NCBI RefSeq assembly: GCF_000013005.1 | Contig: NC_007722.1 | Span: forward strand, 67,501 to 131,500 | DNA: 64,000 nt | Origin: Erythrobacter litoralis HTCC2594 | GTDB taxonomy: Bacteria; Pseudomonadota; Alphaproteobacteria; Sphingomonadales; Sphingomonadaceae | Direction: 5' to 3' | Part shown: one piece after another, positions 35,262 to 43,876 of the stretch | How positions within the stretch are numbered: the stretch's first letter is position 1 | How the letters are laid out: every line of letters begins with the position of its first letter | The notes under the pieces: generated by a model | What the model saw: only the letters and a program-made list of their open reading frames with translations | Databases searched by the model: none | Told to the model about the DNA's origin: nothing | Translations under genes and position numbers: made by a program

Positions 35262-37355
35262 TCAGATTTTCACCCGCACGCCGAAGCGCGCACTGAAGGG
35301 CTCGGCCGGCTGGATATTGTTGTCGCCATGGGCGCTCGGGAAATAGGTCTCGTCGAACAGATTCTCGATATTGACTTGAAGTGAAATGCGATCGTTCACC
35401 GTGTAATACGCCGCCGCATCGAACCGCCAATAGTCGGGCAGCGTCACGTTGTTGCTGAAGCTCGCGAACTGCTCGTCCTGGTAGATCACGCCGAAACCCA
35501 GCCCGAAGGCCTCGGTCACATCGAACCGGTTCCACGCGCTGATCTGGTGCTTGGGCAATTGCTGCAGCCGCTGGCCCGCAGCGCCGAAGGTTGACTGGCT
35601 GGTAATCTCGCCGTCGAGATAGGTGTAGCCGATATTGGTGTGCCAATTGGGCGTGATGTCGCCGATCACGTTGAGTTCGAACCCTTCGGTCCGGCTCGCG
35701 CCGGTCAAGATGGTGAGACCGGTATTGTTCGGATCGGTCGCGCGGGTATTGTCGCGGTCGAGCCGGAAAATCGATGCCGTGGCGAGCAGGCCCGGCTTGA
35801 CCGACCACTTGGCGCCGATCTCGTAATTGGTGAATTTCTCCGGTTCGAAGGCCTCGGTCGTCGGCGTCAGCAGGAAGAACTGGTCGCCCGATTGCGGCAG
35901 GAAGCTTTCGGCATAGGAAGCGTAGAAGGACAGGTTTTCCTGCGGCTTGAGGATGATGGCCGCGCGCGGGCTGACTTCTTCGTCGACCCGGCTGCCGGGG
36001 ACGCCGGTAAGGAGTTCGACGGTTTCGAGGTCGAACCGTTCGTAGCGCAGCCCAGCGACGATCTCGACGATGCCGAAGCTGAGCTGGTCCTGGACATAAG
36101 CCGAGAACGTGCTGAGCGAACTATCGCGGTCGCGGCCGAGCGGGCCGAGCGAGAAGGCCGGTACGGTTATGACATCGGCCAAAGGCGTAGTATTGGTGCC
36201 GGCGAACTGGACGTTGCTGCGCTGGTTTGTGGACTGCTGGTCCATCGCCTCAACGCCGAACAAGAACGTGTTTTCGACACCCGCCGTCTCGACTTGCCAA
36301 ACAAGATTGGCTTGGCCGATCAGGTTCTCGCGGGTTTGCGCATCCTGATAGCCGCTGAGCGAGACGGTCGTGCCGTCGGTGCCGCCGGGGACGATGTTCT
36401 GATAGATTTTGTCGTAATCTGCATATTGGACCGAAGCGTTCACGCTCAGCTGGTCCGAAAAGGCATGCTCGATTCGGCTACGCAAAATGTGCACTTCCGC
36501 ATCGGTGCGGTTGAAGTCGGGATCGCCGAAGAAGGTATCCTCAAACCCCATCAACGGCACGCCCGCCAGTGAGGGGATACCGCGATCGACGACGCGGCTG
36601 TCATCGTCGTAGGAATAGGTCGCGGTCAGCGTGGTATCGGGGCCGAGCCGCGCGGTCAGCGTGGGCGAAATGCCGATGAAGCGGCCTTCGTAGAAATCGC
36701 GGTGGCTATCGAATTCCTCGTAGGTTGCGTTGACGCGCAGCGCGGCGCTGTCGGACAGCGGCGCGTTCACGTCGCCGAGCAGCGCGAAGGCACCGAAAGT
36801 ATCGGCCGAAGCATCGAATTCGCCGAATGCTTCGCCGAGATCGGCGGTCTTGCTGACGCGGTTGACCACGCCGCCGCCGCCGCCGCGGCCGAAGATCAGC
36901 GCATTGGCGCCCTTGAGCACTTCGACGCGCGCGACATTGTAGAGCGGACGATAATATTGCGCGTCGTCGCGCAGACCGTCGAGGTAGAAGTCGGCGGTCG
37001 TTTCCTGCCCGCGGATGAAAATCTCGTCGCGATGGCCTTCGCCGGTCTCGAGGCTGACGCCCGGAACGTAGCGCAGGGCCTCGCCGAGCTGGCGGATCGA
37101 CTGGTCTTCGAGCTGGTCGTCGGTGATGAAAGTGACGGTCTGTGGCACATCGATCAGCGGGGTCGGGGTCTTCGTACCTGTCGAGCCGTCCTCGACCGCA
37201 TATTCCCCGACCGCGCCGGTGACGACGATTTCGGCAGGGAGGTAGTCGCGTTCGGGACCTTCTTCAGCAGCGGTTTCGGCTGCTGTGACAGAGGTAGTAT
37301 ATCCGAGTAGCGCTGCGGTGGAGAGCAGGGCGATCCGGTGGGTAAAACGGGTCAT
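35262..37355 (-). CDS. TonB-dependent siderophore receptor
   Basis: The 697-residue outer-membrane protein has a signal peptide (to about TTSVTAAE), a plug domain with DVPQTVTFITDDQLEDQ, YVPGVSLETGEGHRDEIFIRG and RVEVLKGANALIFGRGGGGG, and a 22-strand barrel ending RFGVRVKI with the C-terminal hydrophobic pattern of barrels. DVPQTVTFIT and the plug sequence place it in the ferric-siderophore receptor branch (FhuA/FepA-like TIGR01783 type). ATG 37355 was chosen over the 40-codon upstream extension, which lacks a signal peptide and runs through the Fur-like box. A Fur-like dyad lies 46-64 bases before the start, so iron repression is likely. Confidence 0.92.
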   Translation of the reverse strand: MTRFTHRIALLSTAALLGYTTSVTAAETAAEEGPERDYLPAEIVVTGAVGEYAVEDGSTGTKTPTPLIDVPQTVTFITDDQLEDQSIRQLGEALRYVPGVSLETGEGHRDEIFIRGQETTADFYLDGLRDDAQYYRPLYNVARVEVLKGANALIFGRGGGGGVVNRVSKTADLGEAFGEFDASADTFGAFALLGDVNAPLSDSAALRVNATYEEFDSHRDFYEGRFIGISPTLTARLGPDTTLTATYSYDDDSRVVDRGIPSLAGVPLMGFEDTFFGDPDFNRTDAEVHILRSRIEHAFSDQLSVNASVQYADYDKIYQNIVPGGTDGTTVSLSGYQDAQTRENLIGQANLVWQVETAGVENTFLFGVEAMDQQSTNQRSNVQFAGTNTTPLADVITVPAFSLGPLGRDRDSSLSTFSAYVQDQLSFGIVEIVAGLRYERFDLETVELLTGVPGSRVDEEVSPRAAIILKPQENLSFYASYAESFLPQSGDQFFLLTPTTEAFEPEKFTNYEIGAKWSVKPGLLATASIFRLDRDNTRATDPNNTGLTILTGASRTEGFELNVIGDITPNWHTNIGYTYLDGEITSQSTFGAAGQRLQQLPKHQISAWNRFDVTEAFGLGFGVIYQDEQFASFSNNVTLPDYWRFDAAAYYTVNDRISLQVNIENLFDETYFPSAHGDNNIQPAEPFSARFGVRVKI

Positions 37356-37400
37356 GTAGTCACTTTCTTGCGAACGATTCTCGATTGATGCAGGCCTGCT

Positions 37401-37419
37401 ATTGAGAATAAGTCGCAAT
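37401..37419. promoter_or_regulatory. Fur-box-like operator upstream of siderophore receptor
   Basis: The 19-base interrupted dyad attgagaataagtcgcaat (minus strand attgcgacttattctcaat) has symmetric ATTG/CAAT ends and the ttattctca core seen in Fur boxes of alpha- and gammaproteobacteria. It lies in the divergent region between the receptor and arsC, so Fur might affect both. The match is by eye, without a scoring matrix. Confidence 0.55.
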
Positions 37420-37509
37420 TGCAACCAGCAATCGGGCTTGGCGGAAAAATTGTCGCTTGCTAGGGTTTTGACCAATGCAATCGATCATAGCAAAGGCCTG
37501 ACAATCCCC

Positions 37510-37854
37510 ATGAAAGCGACCATCTGGCACAACCCGAAATGCGGCACCTCACGCAAGACCCTCGCGATCCTTGAGAACCTGTCGAAGGTCGAACTTACCG
37601 TGGTCGAGTATCTCAAGGAGCCACCGACGGCGGATAAGCTGCGTCAGCTTTACACGGACGCCGGAATTGTGCCGAACGAAGGGCTCCGCCTGCGCGGCAC
37701 CGATGCGGAGGAGCGCGGCCTGCCGGACGCCGATGCCGAAAGCGTGCTGGCGGCGATGGTGGCAGATCCGATCCTTATCAACCGCCCGCTCGTAGAAACC
37801 GAGAAGGGCGTGCGTCTGTGCCGTCCTCAGGATACCGTACTTGAAATTCTTTAG
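37510..37854 (+). CDS. arsC: Glutaredoxin-coupled arsenate reductase ArsC
   Basis: The 114-residue protein has the ArsC active site HNPKCGTSRKTL with catalytic Cys11, then PILINRPLVETEKGVRLCRP, closely matching plasmid R773-type ArsC in which corresponding arginines bind arsenate. This distinguishes it from YfgD-type relatives, which lack the RLCRP block. It ends at LEIL, about 27 residues short of the R773 tail. It reduces arsenate to arsenite using glutathione and glutaredoxin. ATG 37510 starts the family-like N-terminus MKATIWHNP. It lies 3 kb from the arsM cluster and divergent from the siderophore receptor. Its 3' end overlaps the MFS gene by four bases, tail to tail. Confidence 0.88.
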   Translation: MKATIWHNPKCGTSRKTLAILENLSKVELTVVEYLKEPPTADKLRQLYTDAGIVPNEGLRLRGTDAEERGLPDADAESVLAAMVADPILINRPLVETEKGVRLCRPQDTVLEIL

Positions 37855-39236
37855 CCCCGATCGATCGTCAGGTAGTCGTCGCTTTGCAGCGAGCGATAGC
37901 CGAGCACGAAGACGGCGAGGCAGAAGCCGATGATGACGGCGAAGCCGAGCCAGTCCGAATGCCCGTAAAGCCAGACACCGAGAGCGGGTGCGTAAATATA
38001 ACTGGCGCCGTTGATCGAGGCGACTTTGCCCGAGACCTGGCCCTGTTCCGGACGTGTCACGGCAAGTGATGCGCCGGCAGTAAACCCGGGCCGGTAGAGA
38101 CCGAAGCCGAGCGATGCGACCGCAAAGCCCAGGGCAATGGCGTGTAGATCGTCCGCAACGCCGAAAATTACCACGCCGACGACAGCCAGCGCCATCCCCC
38201 AAAGCGTGGAAGCGCGCGGGCCCATCTGCAAGGTCGGGATCAGGCCCCATTGCGCGAGAAGTGTCGCCACAGCGCCGACCATCAGCACGATGCCCACCGG
38301 CCCCGCGCCCGCTTCCGGCGTGTCGCGCAGGCCCAGGCGGTCGAGCACGAGAAAACCCGAAATGCCCAGGATCATCGCTTGTGCATGGCCGCCGAGCAGA
38401 CCGGCCCACATCCATGGCAGCAACCGCTTGTCGCGCCAGCGAAGATCGGGCGGATCGCTGTCGGGGAGCGCCTGCATTTCGCCCATGTCTTCGTCGTCGG
38501 AATCGTCGCGGTCGCGGGCATGGCGCGCTGCGCCGCTGCCATAGGGCGCATCGAAGGCCTTGCCGCGCGCGGCGAATTGCGGCTCGTCGTCGGGCAGGCG
38601 CAGTCGCAGGAGGATCAGGGTGACGAGGCCGATCGCGGCGAACGCCAGAAACGGCCCGGTCAACCCCGCGCCCGGGAAAACCAGCAAAGGTGCGAGTGCC
38701 GGCCCGATCACTGTGCCCAACCCGAAGCTCGAGGCGACGACGGCCAGAGCCTGGGTCCGTTCGCTCCGCGGCGTGCGGCTGGCGACATAGGCCTGCACCG
38801 CCGGCGGGGCCGCGGAGCCGAACAGTCCGTAGAGCGAGCGGCACAGTGCGAACAGCAGCAGTGTCCACAGCGCCGAAAGCATGCCCGCAAGGCCGAACCA
38901 CAATACCAGGCCGCACAGGATGAACGACAGGATGAAGCCGATCATGCCGAGCGCCATCATCGACTTGCGCCCGCGCTTGTCCGACCGTCGCGCCCACATC
39001 GGCGCGCAGGCGACCCACAACAGCGCCGACCAGCTATAAGCGAGGCTGATCCAGACATCGGCCACACCGAGCGAGGTGCCGATCGACGGCATCACCGACT
39101 GCATCGCCGTATTGCCCGCTGCGGTCACCAGCATCACAGCAAACAGCAACACCAGCCGCCCGCGCGAAATCCCTTTCGGCAGGCTCGTCGGCGGCGGCTG
39201 CGTTATCGCTGTCTTGGAGGGATCGGCATCGGCCAT
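37851..39236 (-). CDS. MFS transporter (drug:proton antiporter-like)
   Basis: The 461-residue protein has twelve predicted TM helices and the MFS signature WARRSDKRGRKSMMALG after helix 2, similar to TetA-like 12-TM antiporters. A charged central loop (about residues 225-265, rich in Asp, Arg and Glu) separates the two halves. Export of a small organic or inorganic solute is plausible. It sits tail to tail with arsC, but it is not an ArsB or Acr3 arsenite pump by sequence. The substrate is unknown. Confidence 0.85.
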   Translation of the reverse strand: MADADPSKTAITQPPPTSLPKGISRGRLVLLFAVMLVTAAGNTAMQSVMPSIGTSLGVADVWISLAYSWSALLWVACAPMWARRSDKRGRKSMMALGMIGFILSFILCGLVLWFGLAGMLSALWTLLLFALCRSLYGLFGSAAPPAVQAYVASRTPRSERTQALAVVASSFGLGTVIGPALAPLLVFPGAGLTGPFLAFAAIGLVTLILLRLRLPDDEPQFAARGKAFDAPYGSGAARHARDRDDSDDEDMGEMQALPDSDPPDLRWRDKRLLPWMWAGLLGGHAQAMILGISGFLVLDRLGLRDTPEAGAGPVGIVLMVGAVATLLAQWGLIPTLQMGPRASTLWGMALAVVGVVIFGVADDLHAIALGFAVASLGFGLYRPGFTAGASLAVTRPEQGQVSGKVASINGASYIYAPALGVWLYGHSDWLGFAVIIGFCLAVFVLGYRSLQSDDYLTIDRG

Positions 39237-39332
39237 GCCGCGTCGCTACGCCCGCGTTCAAAAGGTTGCAATGGCGCTTCTATACTGCCACCTGCCGGGC
39301 GCATTAGCTGCTGACGCAAAAAGAGAATCACC

Positions 39333-39962
39333 TTGCCGGACAACGAAGCCAGCGCCATCGCCCGACTGCGTGACAGGATCGGCCAGCGCGCCAGTCGCAC
39401 CCTCGGTCAATGGGGCGTATTCTTCCGCGGCTTTCTCGAACATCCCCGAATGGTCGGCTCGATCATACCGTCCTCGCGCTACACCATCGACAAGATGCTT
39501 GCCCCGGTCGATTGGGATCGTTGCGACCTGTTCGTTGAATACGGGCCCGGCGTCGGTACTTTCTGCCTGCCGGTGCTAGAGCGGATGAAGGGCACCGGGC
39601 GCCTCGTCGCTATCGACACCAATCCGCTCTTCGTCGATTTCCTCAATCGCACGATCAAGGACAGCCGCTTTACTGCCGTGCTCGGCTCGGCCGAAGATGT
39701 CGAGGAAATCGTCCGCTTCGCAGGGCACGAGCAGGCGGATTACGTTCTGTCCGGCCTGCCGTTCTCGACCTTGCCGGGCGGGGTGGGCGAAAAAATCGTC
39801 GCCGCGACCGAGCGCGTGCTGCGGCCCGGCGGCGCGTTCATGGCGTATCAGTTCACTGCTGCGGTACGCGACCTGATGCGCACGGACTTCCGCCGCATCG
39901 ACAGCGGTTTTGAATTCTGGAACTTCCTGCCCGTCAAGCTCTTCTGGGCCTGGAAAGACTGA
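39333..39962 (+). CDS. SAM-dependent methyltransferase, phospholipid N-methyltransferase (PmtA)-like
   Basis: The 209-residue protein begins with a basic N-terminal stretch and FFRGFLEHPRMVGSIIPSSR, then the SAM motif FVEYGPGVGTF and VLSGLPFSTLP. This arrangement resembles the PmtA phosphatidylethanolamine N-methyltransferases and rRNA-dimethylase-like relatives of alphaproteobacteria. It may convert phosphatidylethanolamine towards phosphatidylcholine at the membrane surface. The start is TTG 39333 with aaaagagaatcacc upstream; no ATG lies close by. The lipid substrate is inferred. Confidence 0.78.
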   Translation: MPDNEASAIARLRDRIGQRASRTLGQWGVFFRGFLEHPRMVGSIIPSSRYTIDKMLAPVDWDRCDLFVEYGPGVGTFCLPVLERMKGTGRLVAIDTNPLFVDFLNRTIKDSRFTAVLGSAEDVEEIVRFAGHEQADYVLSGLPFSTLPGGVGEKIVAATERVLRPGGAFMAYQFTAAVRDLMRTDFRRIDSGFEFWNFLPVKLFWAWKD

Positions 39963-39965
39963 GCC

Positions 39966-40790
39966 CTATTCGAAGGTTTCGCCGATCTCTTCCGGGCTGC
40001 CGCCCGACAATTGCCGATGCGCTGCAGCTAAGACGGCGAGGAACAGGCACACGAAGGCGGCATTGATCAGCGATGAGACGAGGCCGTTGCCGACCAACGC
40101 AACGCTCGCGCCCATCAGGCCGAACACCAGCCCGACGATCATCCCGATCACCAGCGACAGCACCATGAAGGCGAGGATGAGCAGGAAATAGAACAGCCAC
40201 AGGCGCAGCGAATTGCCCTTGGTGAGCTTCCACGAGCGTGCGATCGCCTTGAGCGGATTGAACTCTTTCTCCAGACCGATCACCGGCGTGGTCAGCGAGA
40301 ATTTGGTATAGAGGTAGATCGCGGCAACCACGGCCAGAAGCCCGACCAGCGCGATCACGACGCCCGATCCGGTGGCGAAGGCTATGCCCAGCGGAACGGC
40401 CAACGCGAGCATGAAGATCACGCCCTGGAGCAGCGCAGCACCGATATAGGGCAGCAAGCCCCTGAAGCCGAAACCGATCGCTTGCCCCACAGTGGGCCGG
40501 TCGCTGTGTCGCAGCAGCGCATAAAGTGCGAGCATTCCTACCCCCTGCAGGATCGCGAGCAGGATCACGACCCACCAGATCTCGGCATACATCGCGGAGA
40601 ATGCTGCCATGGCCGCGTCGGGATCGCCGCCGGGCTGCATCGCCGGGTTCTGGCTCATGTCCGGCACCAGCAGCATCAGCGCGAAATAGGGCAGGAAGAA
40701 AAATACGCCGGCGATCACCAGCACCATCTGGCTGTTGCCTGCCAGCATTGCCCGCGCATCGTCCCACGCGCGGTTCATGTCGAATTTCAT
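39966..40790 (-). CDS. Polytopic membrane protein of glycerophosphodiesterase-membrane-domain type
   Basis: The 274-residue protein has about six hydrophobic segments and a conserved-looking internal loop [28 protein letters not shown] similar S-W-x-L-x-K-G-N motif occurs in the membrane domains of GdpP/DUF975-like and glycerophosphoryl-diester-phosphodiesterase-associated proteins. No catalytic domain is attached. ATG 40790 has ggggagagccac upstream. It converges with the PmtA-like gene and is divergent from lipB. The function is unknown. Confidence 0.7.
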
Positions 40791-40851
40791 CTGTGGCTCT
40801 CCCCGTATGGGCCGTTTGTCACTTGATAACCGCGAGTGCACGCGCCACGCA

Positions 40852-41520
40852 ATGTCTCAAATGAGTGATCCCCTGTCCGATATCGAATGGCGCGTGGAAC
40901 CGGGCCAGGTGCAGTATCGCACCGCGCTCGACGCGATGGACGCGCGCAATGCTGCGATCGCGGCGGGTGACGCGCGTGAACTGATCTGGCTGCTCGAACA
41001 TCCGCCCGTTTACACCGCCGGGACCAGCGCCAATGCGGCGGAGCTTCTCGACCCGCGCTTCGAAGTGGTGGAAGCCGGACGGGGCGGACGCTACACCTAT
41101 CACGGGCCGGGCCAGCGGGTCGGCTATGCACTGCTGGATTTGCGCAAACGCGGCAAGGATGTGCGCCGCTTCGTCCATGCCATCGAGGACTGGGTGATTG
41201 CCACCCTGCGCACTTTCGGCGTCGAAAGCTGGTCGGTCGATGGCCGTGTCGGCATCTGGACGAAGGATATCGACGGTGCGGAAGCCAAGATCGGCGCCAT
41301 AGGCGTGCGCGTGCGGCGATGGGTCACCATGCACGGCTTCTCGGTCAATCTCGATCCGGACCTGTCGCATTTTGCCGGCATCGTCCCTTGCGGGATCGAC
41401 GAATTCGGGGTCACCAGCCTTGCCAGGCTCGGCATTTCGCTTGCGCCGGAGGAATGGGATGCGGCATTGCAGGGCCGGGCCGGGCAGTTTCTCGCCCAAC
41501 TCGAAGGAGAGCCCCTGTGA
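40852..41520 (+). CDS. lipB: Octanoyltransferase LipB
   Basis: The 222-residue cofactor transferase has the substrate tunnel motif [12 protein letters not shown], Lys in [12 protein letters not shown] and Cys in IVPCGI, the LipB catalytic pair that forms the octanoyl thioester intermediate. It moves octanoate from acyl carrier protein to lipoyl domains of 2-oxoacid dehydrogenases and the glycine-cleavage H protein. ATG 40852 or 40861 (three codons later) can serve as start; there is no strong ribosome site. The stop overlaps the following lipoprotein start as GTGA. lipA is not in the window. Confidence 0.95.
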
Positions 41521-41834
41521 AGCGAATTTCGATTGCCATGGTGGCGCTGGCCTTTCCGCTTGCCGGTTGCGGCGACGATCCCGCCCCGGTCGCCGAGACG
41601 ACCGACGATGCCGGTGCGCAGGGCGAGATTCTCGGCGGGACGATCAGCGATTCCATGCTCCCGGTCGACACCCTGCAATCGCAATCGCCTTCGATGGCGA
41701 GCGAGGGCGAGGGTGGTGCCGATGGTGACGGCGGCGGCGACGCCGGATCTCCGGACCCAACCAGCGATAACGCGCCGCAAGCTACGCCCGAGCCGGCTGG
41801 CGAGCCGGTCGAAACCGCCGAGGACGAAGGCTAG
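41517..41834 (+). CDS. Small lipoprotein
   Basis: A 105-residue protein starting at GTG 41517, inside the lipB stop, with gaaggagag as ribosome site. It has a basic N-terminus (MKRIS), a hydrophobic core and the lipobox LAGC with Cys18. The mature chain is rich in Asp, Glu, Gly, Pro and Ser and probably disordered. Coupling to lipB is positional and may have no functional meaning. Its 3' end overlaps the convergent CitE-like gene by four bases. No family is recognised. Confidence 0.7.
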
Positions 41835-42691
41835 CCCGCGTCGAGCAGACGCCGCGCGCGTTCCAGACCGATTCGGTCCACGGCGCGGCCGTCTACTGTC
41901 AGCACCTGCGCTTCCGGATGCAGCTCGAATGCCGAAAGAATTGCTCGAGCCGCGACCAGTTCTTCCTCGGTCGGGGCAAAGGCCTTGTCGATGGCGGCGA
42001 TCTGGGCCGGATGCCGCGCCATCATCCCGTCGAACCCATTTATCCGCGCGCGATTGACGACCGCCTCGAGCGCTTCCTGCCGCTTGACCAACCCGCTCGG
42101 GCTTTCGATCGCCAGCAGGCCCCGCGCCTTGGCCGTGAGCAGCAATTGCGCGCGGATTGCCCGGATCGCGTCGTTGTCAACGGTGTTCATATGGGAAGCA
42201 GCGGCGAGTGCGCCCGCGTCCCACGACAGGCCGATGATGCGCGGGTGGGGATCCTTCGCGAAATCGGAAATCATCAGCGCCGCTTCGGGTGCATCGCCGA
42301 CCTGCGGCAGGATACGGGTCGAATTGTGCGCGGCGGGGCCGCCCTGTTCGAGTTCGTAAATCTCGGCGGCCAGCATTTGCACCTGCTGCGGTCCCATCGC
42401 CCGGGGCAGCACGATCCCCGCAGGCTTCTGCGCCATCGCGGCGATCAGGTCGTCTTTCCAGTGCGGGCTGCCGATCGGATTGATCCGCACCCATTGCGCA
42501 AACGGCTTCTTCGCCGTCAGCTGACGCTGCATCTTGGTCATGAATGTGACCGCATGCTCGCGCGCTTCGAGCTTGTTGCGCTCGGCAACCGCTGCGAGAT
42601 CGAGAACTACGACATCGGCGCCCACAGCCGGTACTTTAGCCAGCTTGGCGTCGTTGTCGGCCGGGACGAGGAGCCAGGATCGGTGCGCCAT
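41831..42691 (-). CDS. HpcH/HpaI aldolase / citrate-lyase beta (CitE)-like protein
   Basis: The 286-residue TIM-barrel family member has RSWLLVPADNDAKLAK at its start, VVLDLAAV, the arginine-containing WVRINPIGS, GIVLPRAMGP, a Glu-bearing IESPSGL and GFDGMMARHPAQIAAI near the end. CitE-like proteins cleave or form acyl-CoA esters of hydroxy- or oxo-dicarboxylates, such as malyl- or citramalyl-CoA. Here LDLAAV replaces the usual LEDAV metal-binding region, so activity is uncertain. ATG 42691 was chosen; an open frame continues upstream through the ene-reductase gene but is a shadow. It lies 17 bases after that gene, probably in one operon. Confidence 0.82.
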   Translation of the reverse strand: MAHRSWLLVPADNDAKLAKVPAVGADVVVLDLAAVAERNKLEAREHAVTFMTKMQRQLTAKKPFAQWVRINPIGSPHWKDDLIAAMAQKPAGIVLPRAMGPQQVQMLAAEIYELEQGGPAAHNSTRILPQVGDAPEAALMISDFAKDPHPRIIGLSWDAGALAAASHMNTVDNDAIRAIRAQLLLTAKARGLLAIESPSGLVKRQEALEAVVNRARINGFDGMMARHPAQIAAIDKAFAPTEEELVAARAILSAFELHPEAQVLTVDGRAVDRIGLERARRLLDAG

Positions 42692-42708
42692 AGGGTGGGG
42701 CAGGGGCG

Positions 42709-43818
42709 CTAGGCGACCTGCGCCTGCTCCTCTTCCAAAGTGGGATAATCGATGTAACCCTCGGGGATCGGGAAGTACCAGCTTTTGGGCACATCCTTGT
42801 TCGGGTTCGTATGCGCGCCCGCCGCGATGCGCCTCTCGAGATCGGGGTTGGAAATATAGGGTCGACCGAAGCTGACCGCGTCGCATTTCCCGCTGGAGAC
42901 ATCGGCTTCGGCCTCTTCCGCCGTGTAATCGGAATTGAGGATCAGCGCGCCCGAATAGAGCGACCGGATCAGCGGGCTCTGTTTCGGCACATCGGTCTGG
43001 CCGAAGGTTCCTTCCGGCCCAGGCTCGCGCAACTCGACGAAGGCGAGGCCGAGGTCTTCGCAAACCTTGGCCGCCGCGCCGAATGCTGTCGCCGGATCGC
43101 TGTCGTCGCAGCCCTGCGTTTCGCCGTTGGGCGACAGGCGGATGCCGACCCTGTCGGCACCCCAGACATCGATCAGTGCTTCCAATACTTCGCGCATGAA
43201 GCGGGTGCGGTTTTCGGGCGGACCGCCATATTCGTCGGTCCGCAGATTGGTTCCGTCGCGCAGGAACTGGTCGATCAGATAGCCATTGGCACCATGCAGT
43301 TGCACGCCGTCGAACCCGGCCTGCTTCGCTTTCTCGGCTGCGTTGCGATAGTCGCCGATAGTACGTTGGATATCCTCCGGCGTCATTGCGCGCGCTGTGG
43401 CATATTCCTGTTTGCCGACCGGCGTATGCGCTTCGCCGGGAGCCTTGGTGGCGCTGGCGGAGACGGGTGGTTCCCCGTCGAGGAAGTAAGGGTGGACAAT
43501 CCGTCCCATGTGCCAAAGCTGCAAGACGATCAGCCCCCCTTCTTCGTGGACGGCATCGGTGGTTGGCTTCCACGCCTCTGCCTGTTCGTCGCTCCAGATA
43601 CCGGGTGCGGAAGGCCAGCCGAGGCCTTCGCGGCTGATACCGGTCGCCTCTGTCAAAATCATGCCGGCCCCCGCGCGCTGGCGGTAATAGGTCGCCATCA
43701 TTTCGTTCGGCACGAACATCGGCTCGGCGGCGCGGCCGCGGGTCAGCGGAGCCATGAAAATCCGGTTCTTCGTCTCAAGGGCGCCCATGGTCAGCGGCTG
43801 GAACAGGCTGTCGTGCAT
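42709..43818 (-). CDS. Old-yellow-enzyme family alkene reductase (NemA-like)
   Basis: The 369-residue FMN-binding TIM barrel has IFMAPLTRGRA near residue 22, LQLWHMGRI, the catalytic HGANGYLIDQFL (residue about 177 His-x2-Asn pair that binds the carbonyl), TNLRTDEYGG and VSFGRPYISNPDL for FMN phosphate. It reduces activated C=C bonds of enones, maleimides or nitroesters with NAD(P)H. ATG 43818 follows ggagagatgcgaga. It is probably transcribed with the CitE-like gene and divergent from the DMT exporter. The physiological substrate is unknown. Confidence 0.93.
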   Translation of the reverse strand: MHDSLFQPLTMGALETKNRIFMAPLTRGRAAEPMFVPNEMMATYYRQRAGAGMILTEATGISREGLGWPSAPGIWSDEQAEAWKPTTDAVHEEGGLIVLQLWHMGRIVHPYFLDGEPPVSASATKAPGEAHTPVGKQEYATARAMTPEDIQRTIGDYRNAAEKAKQAGFDGVQLHGANGYLIDQFLRDGTNLRTDEYGGPPENRTRFMREVLEALIDVWGADRVGIRLSPNGETQGCDDSDPATAFGAAAKVCEDLGLAFVELREPGPEGTFGQTDVPKQSPLIRSLYSGALILNSDYTAEEAEADVSSGKCDAVSFGRPYISNPDLERRIAAGAHTNPNKDVPKSWYFPIPEGYIDYPTLEEEQAQVA

Positions 43819-43876
43819 TCTCGCATCTCTCCGCAAATTCTTTTTCGATTTCGTGAAGTGCGGCTAATGCACCGGC

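Noticed and set aside
42692..43573. N-terminal extension of the CitE-like frame upstream of 42691
   Set aside because: The extension runs through the ene-reductase in another frame and lacks CitE similarity. The family-typical start is at MAHRSWLL.
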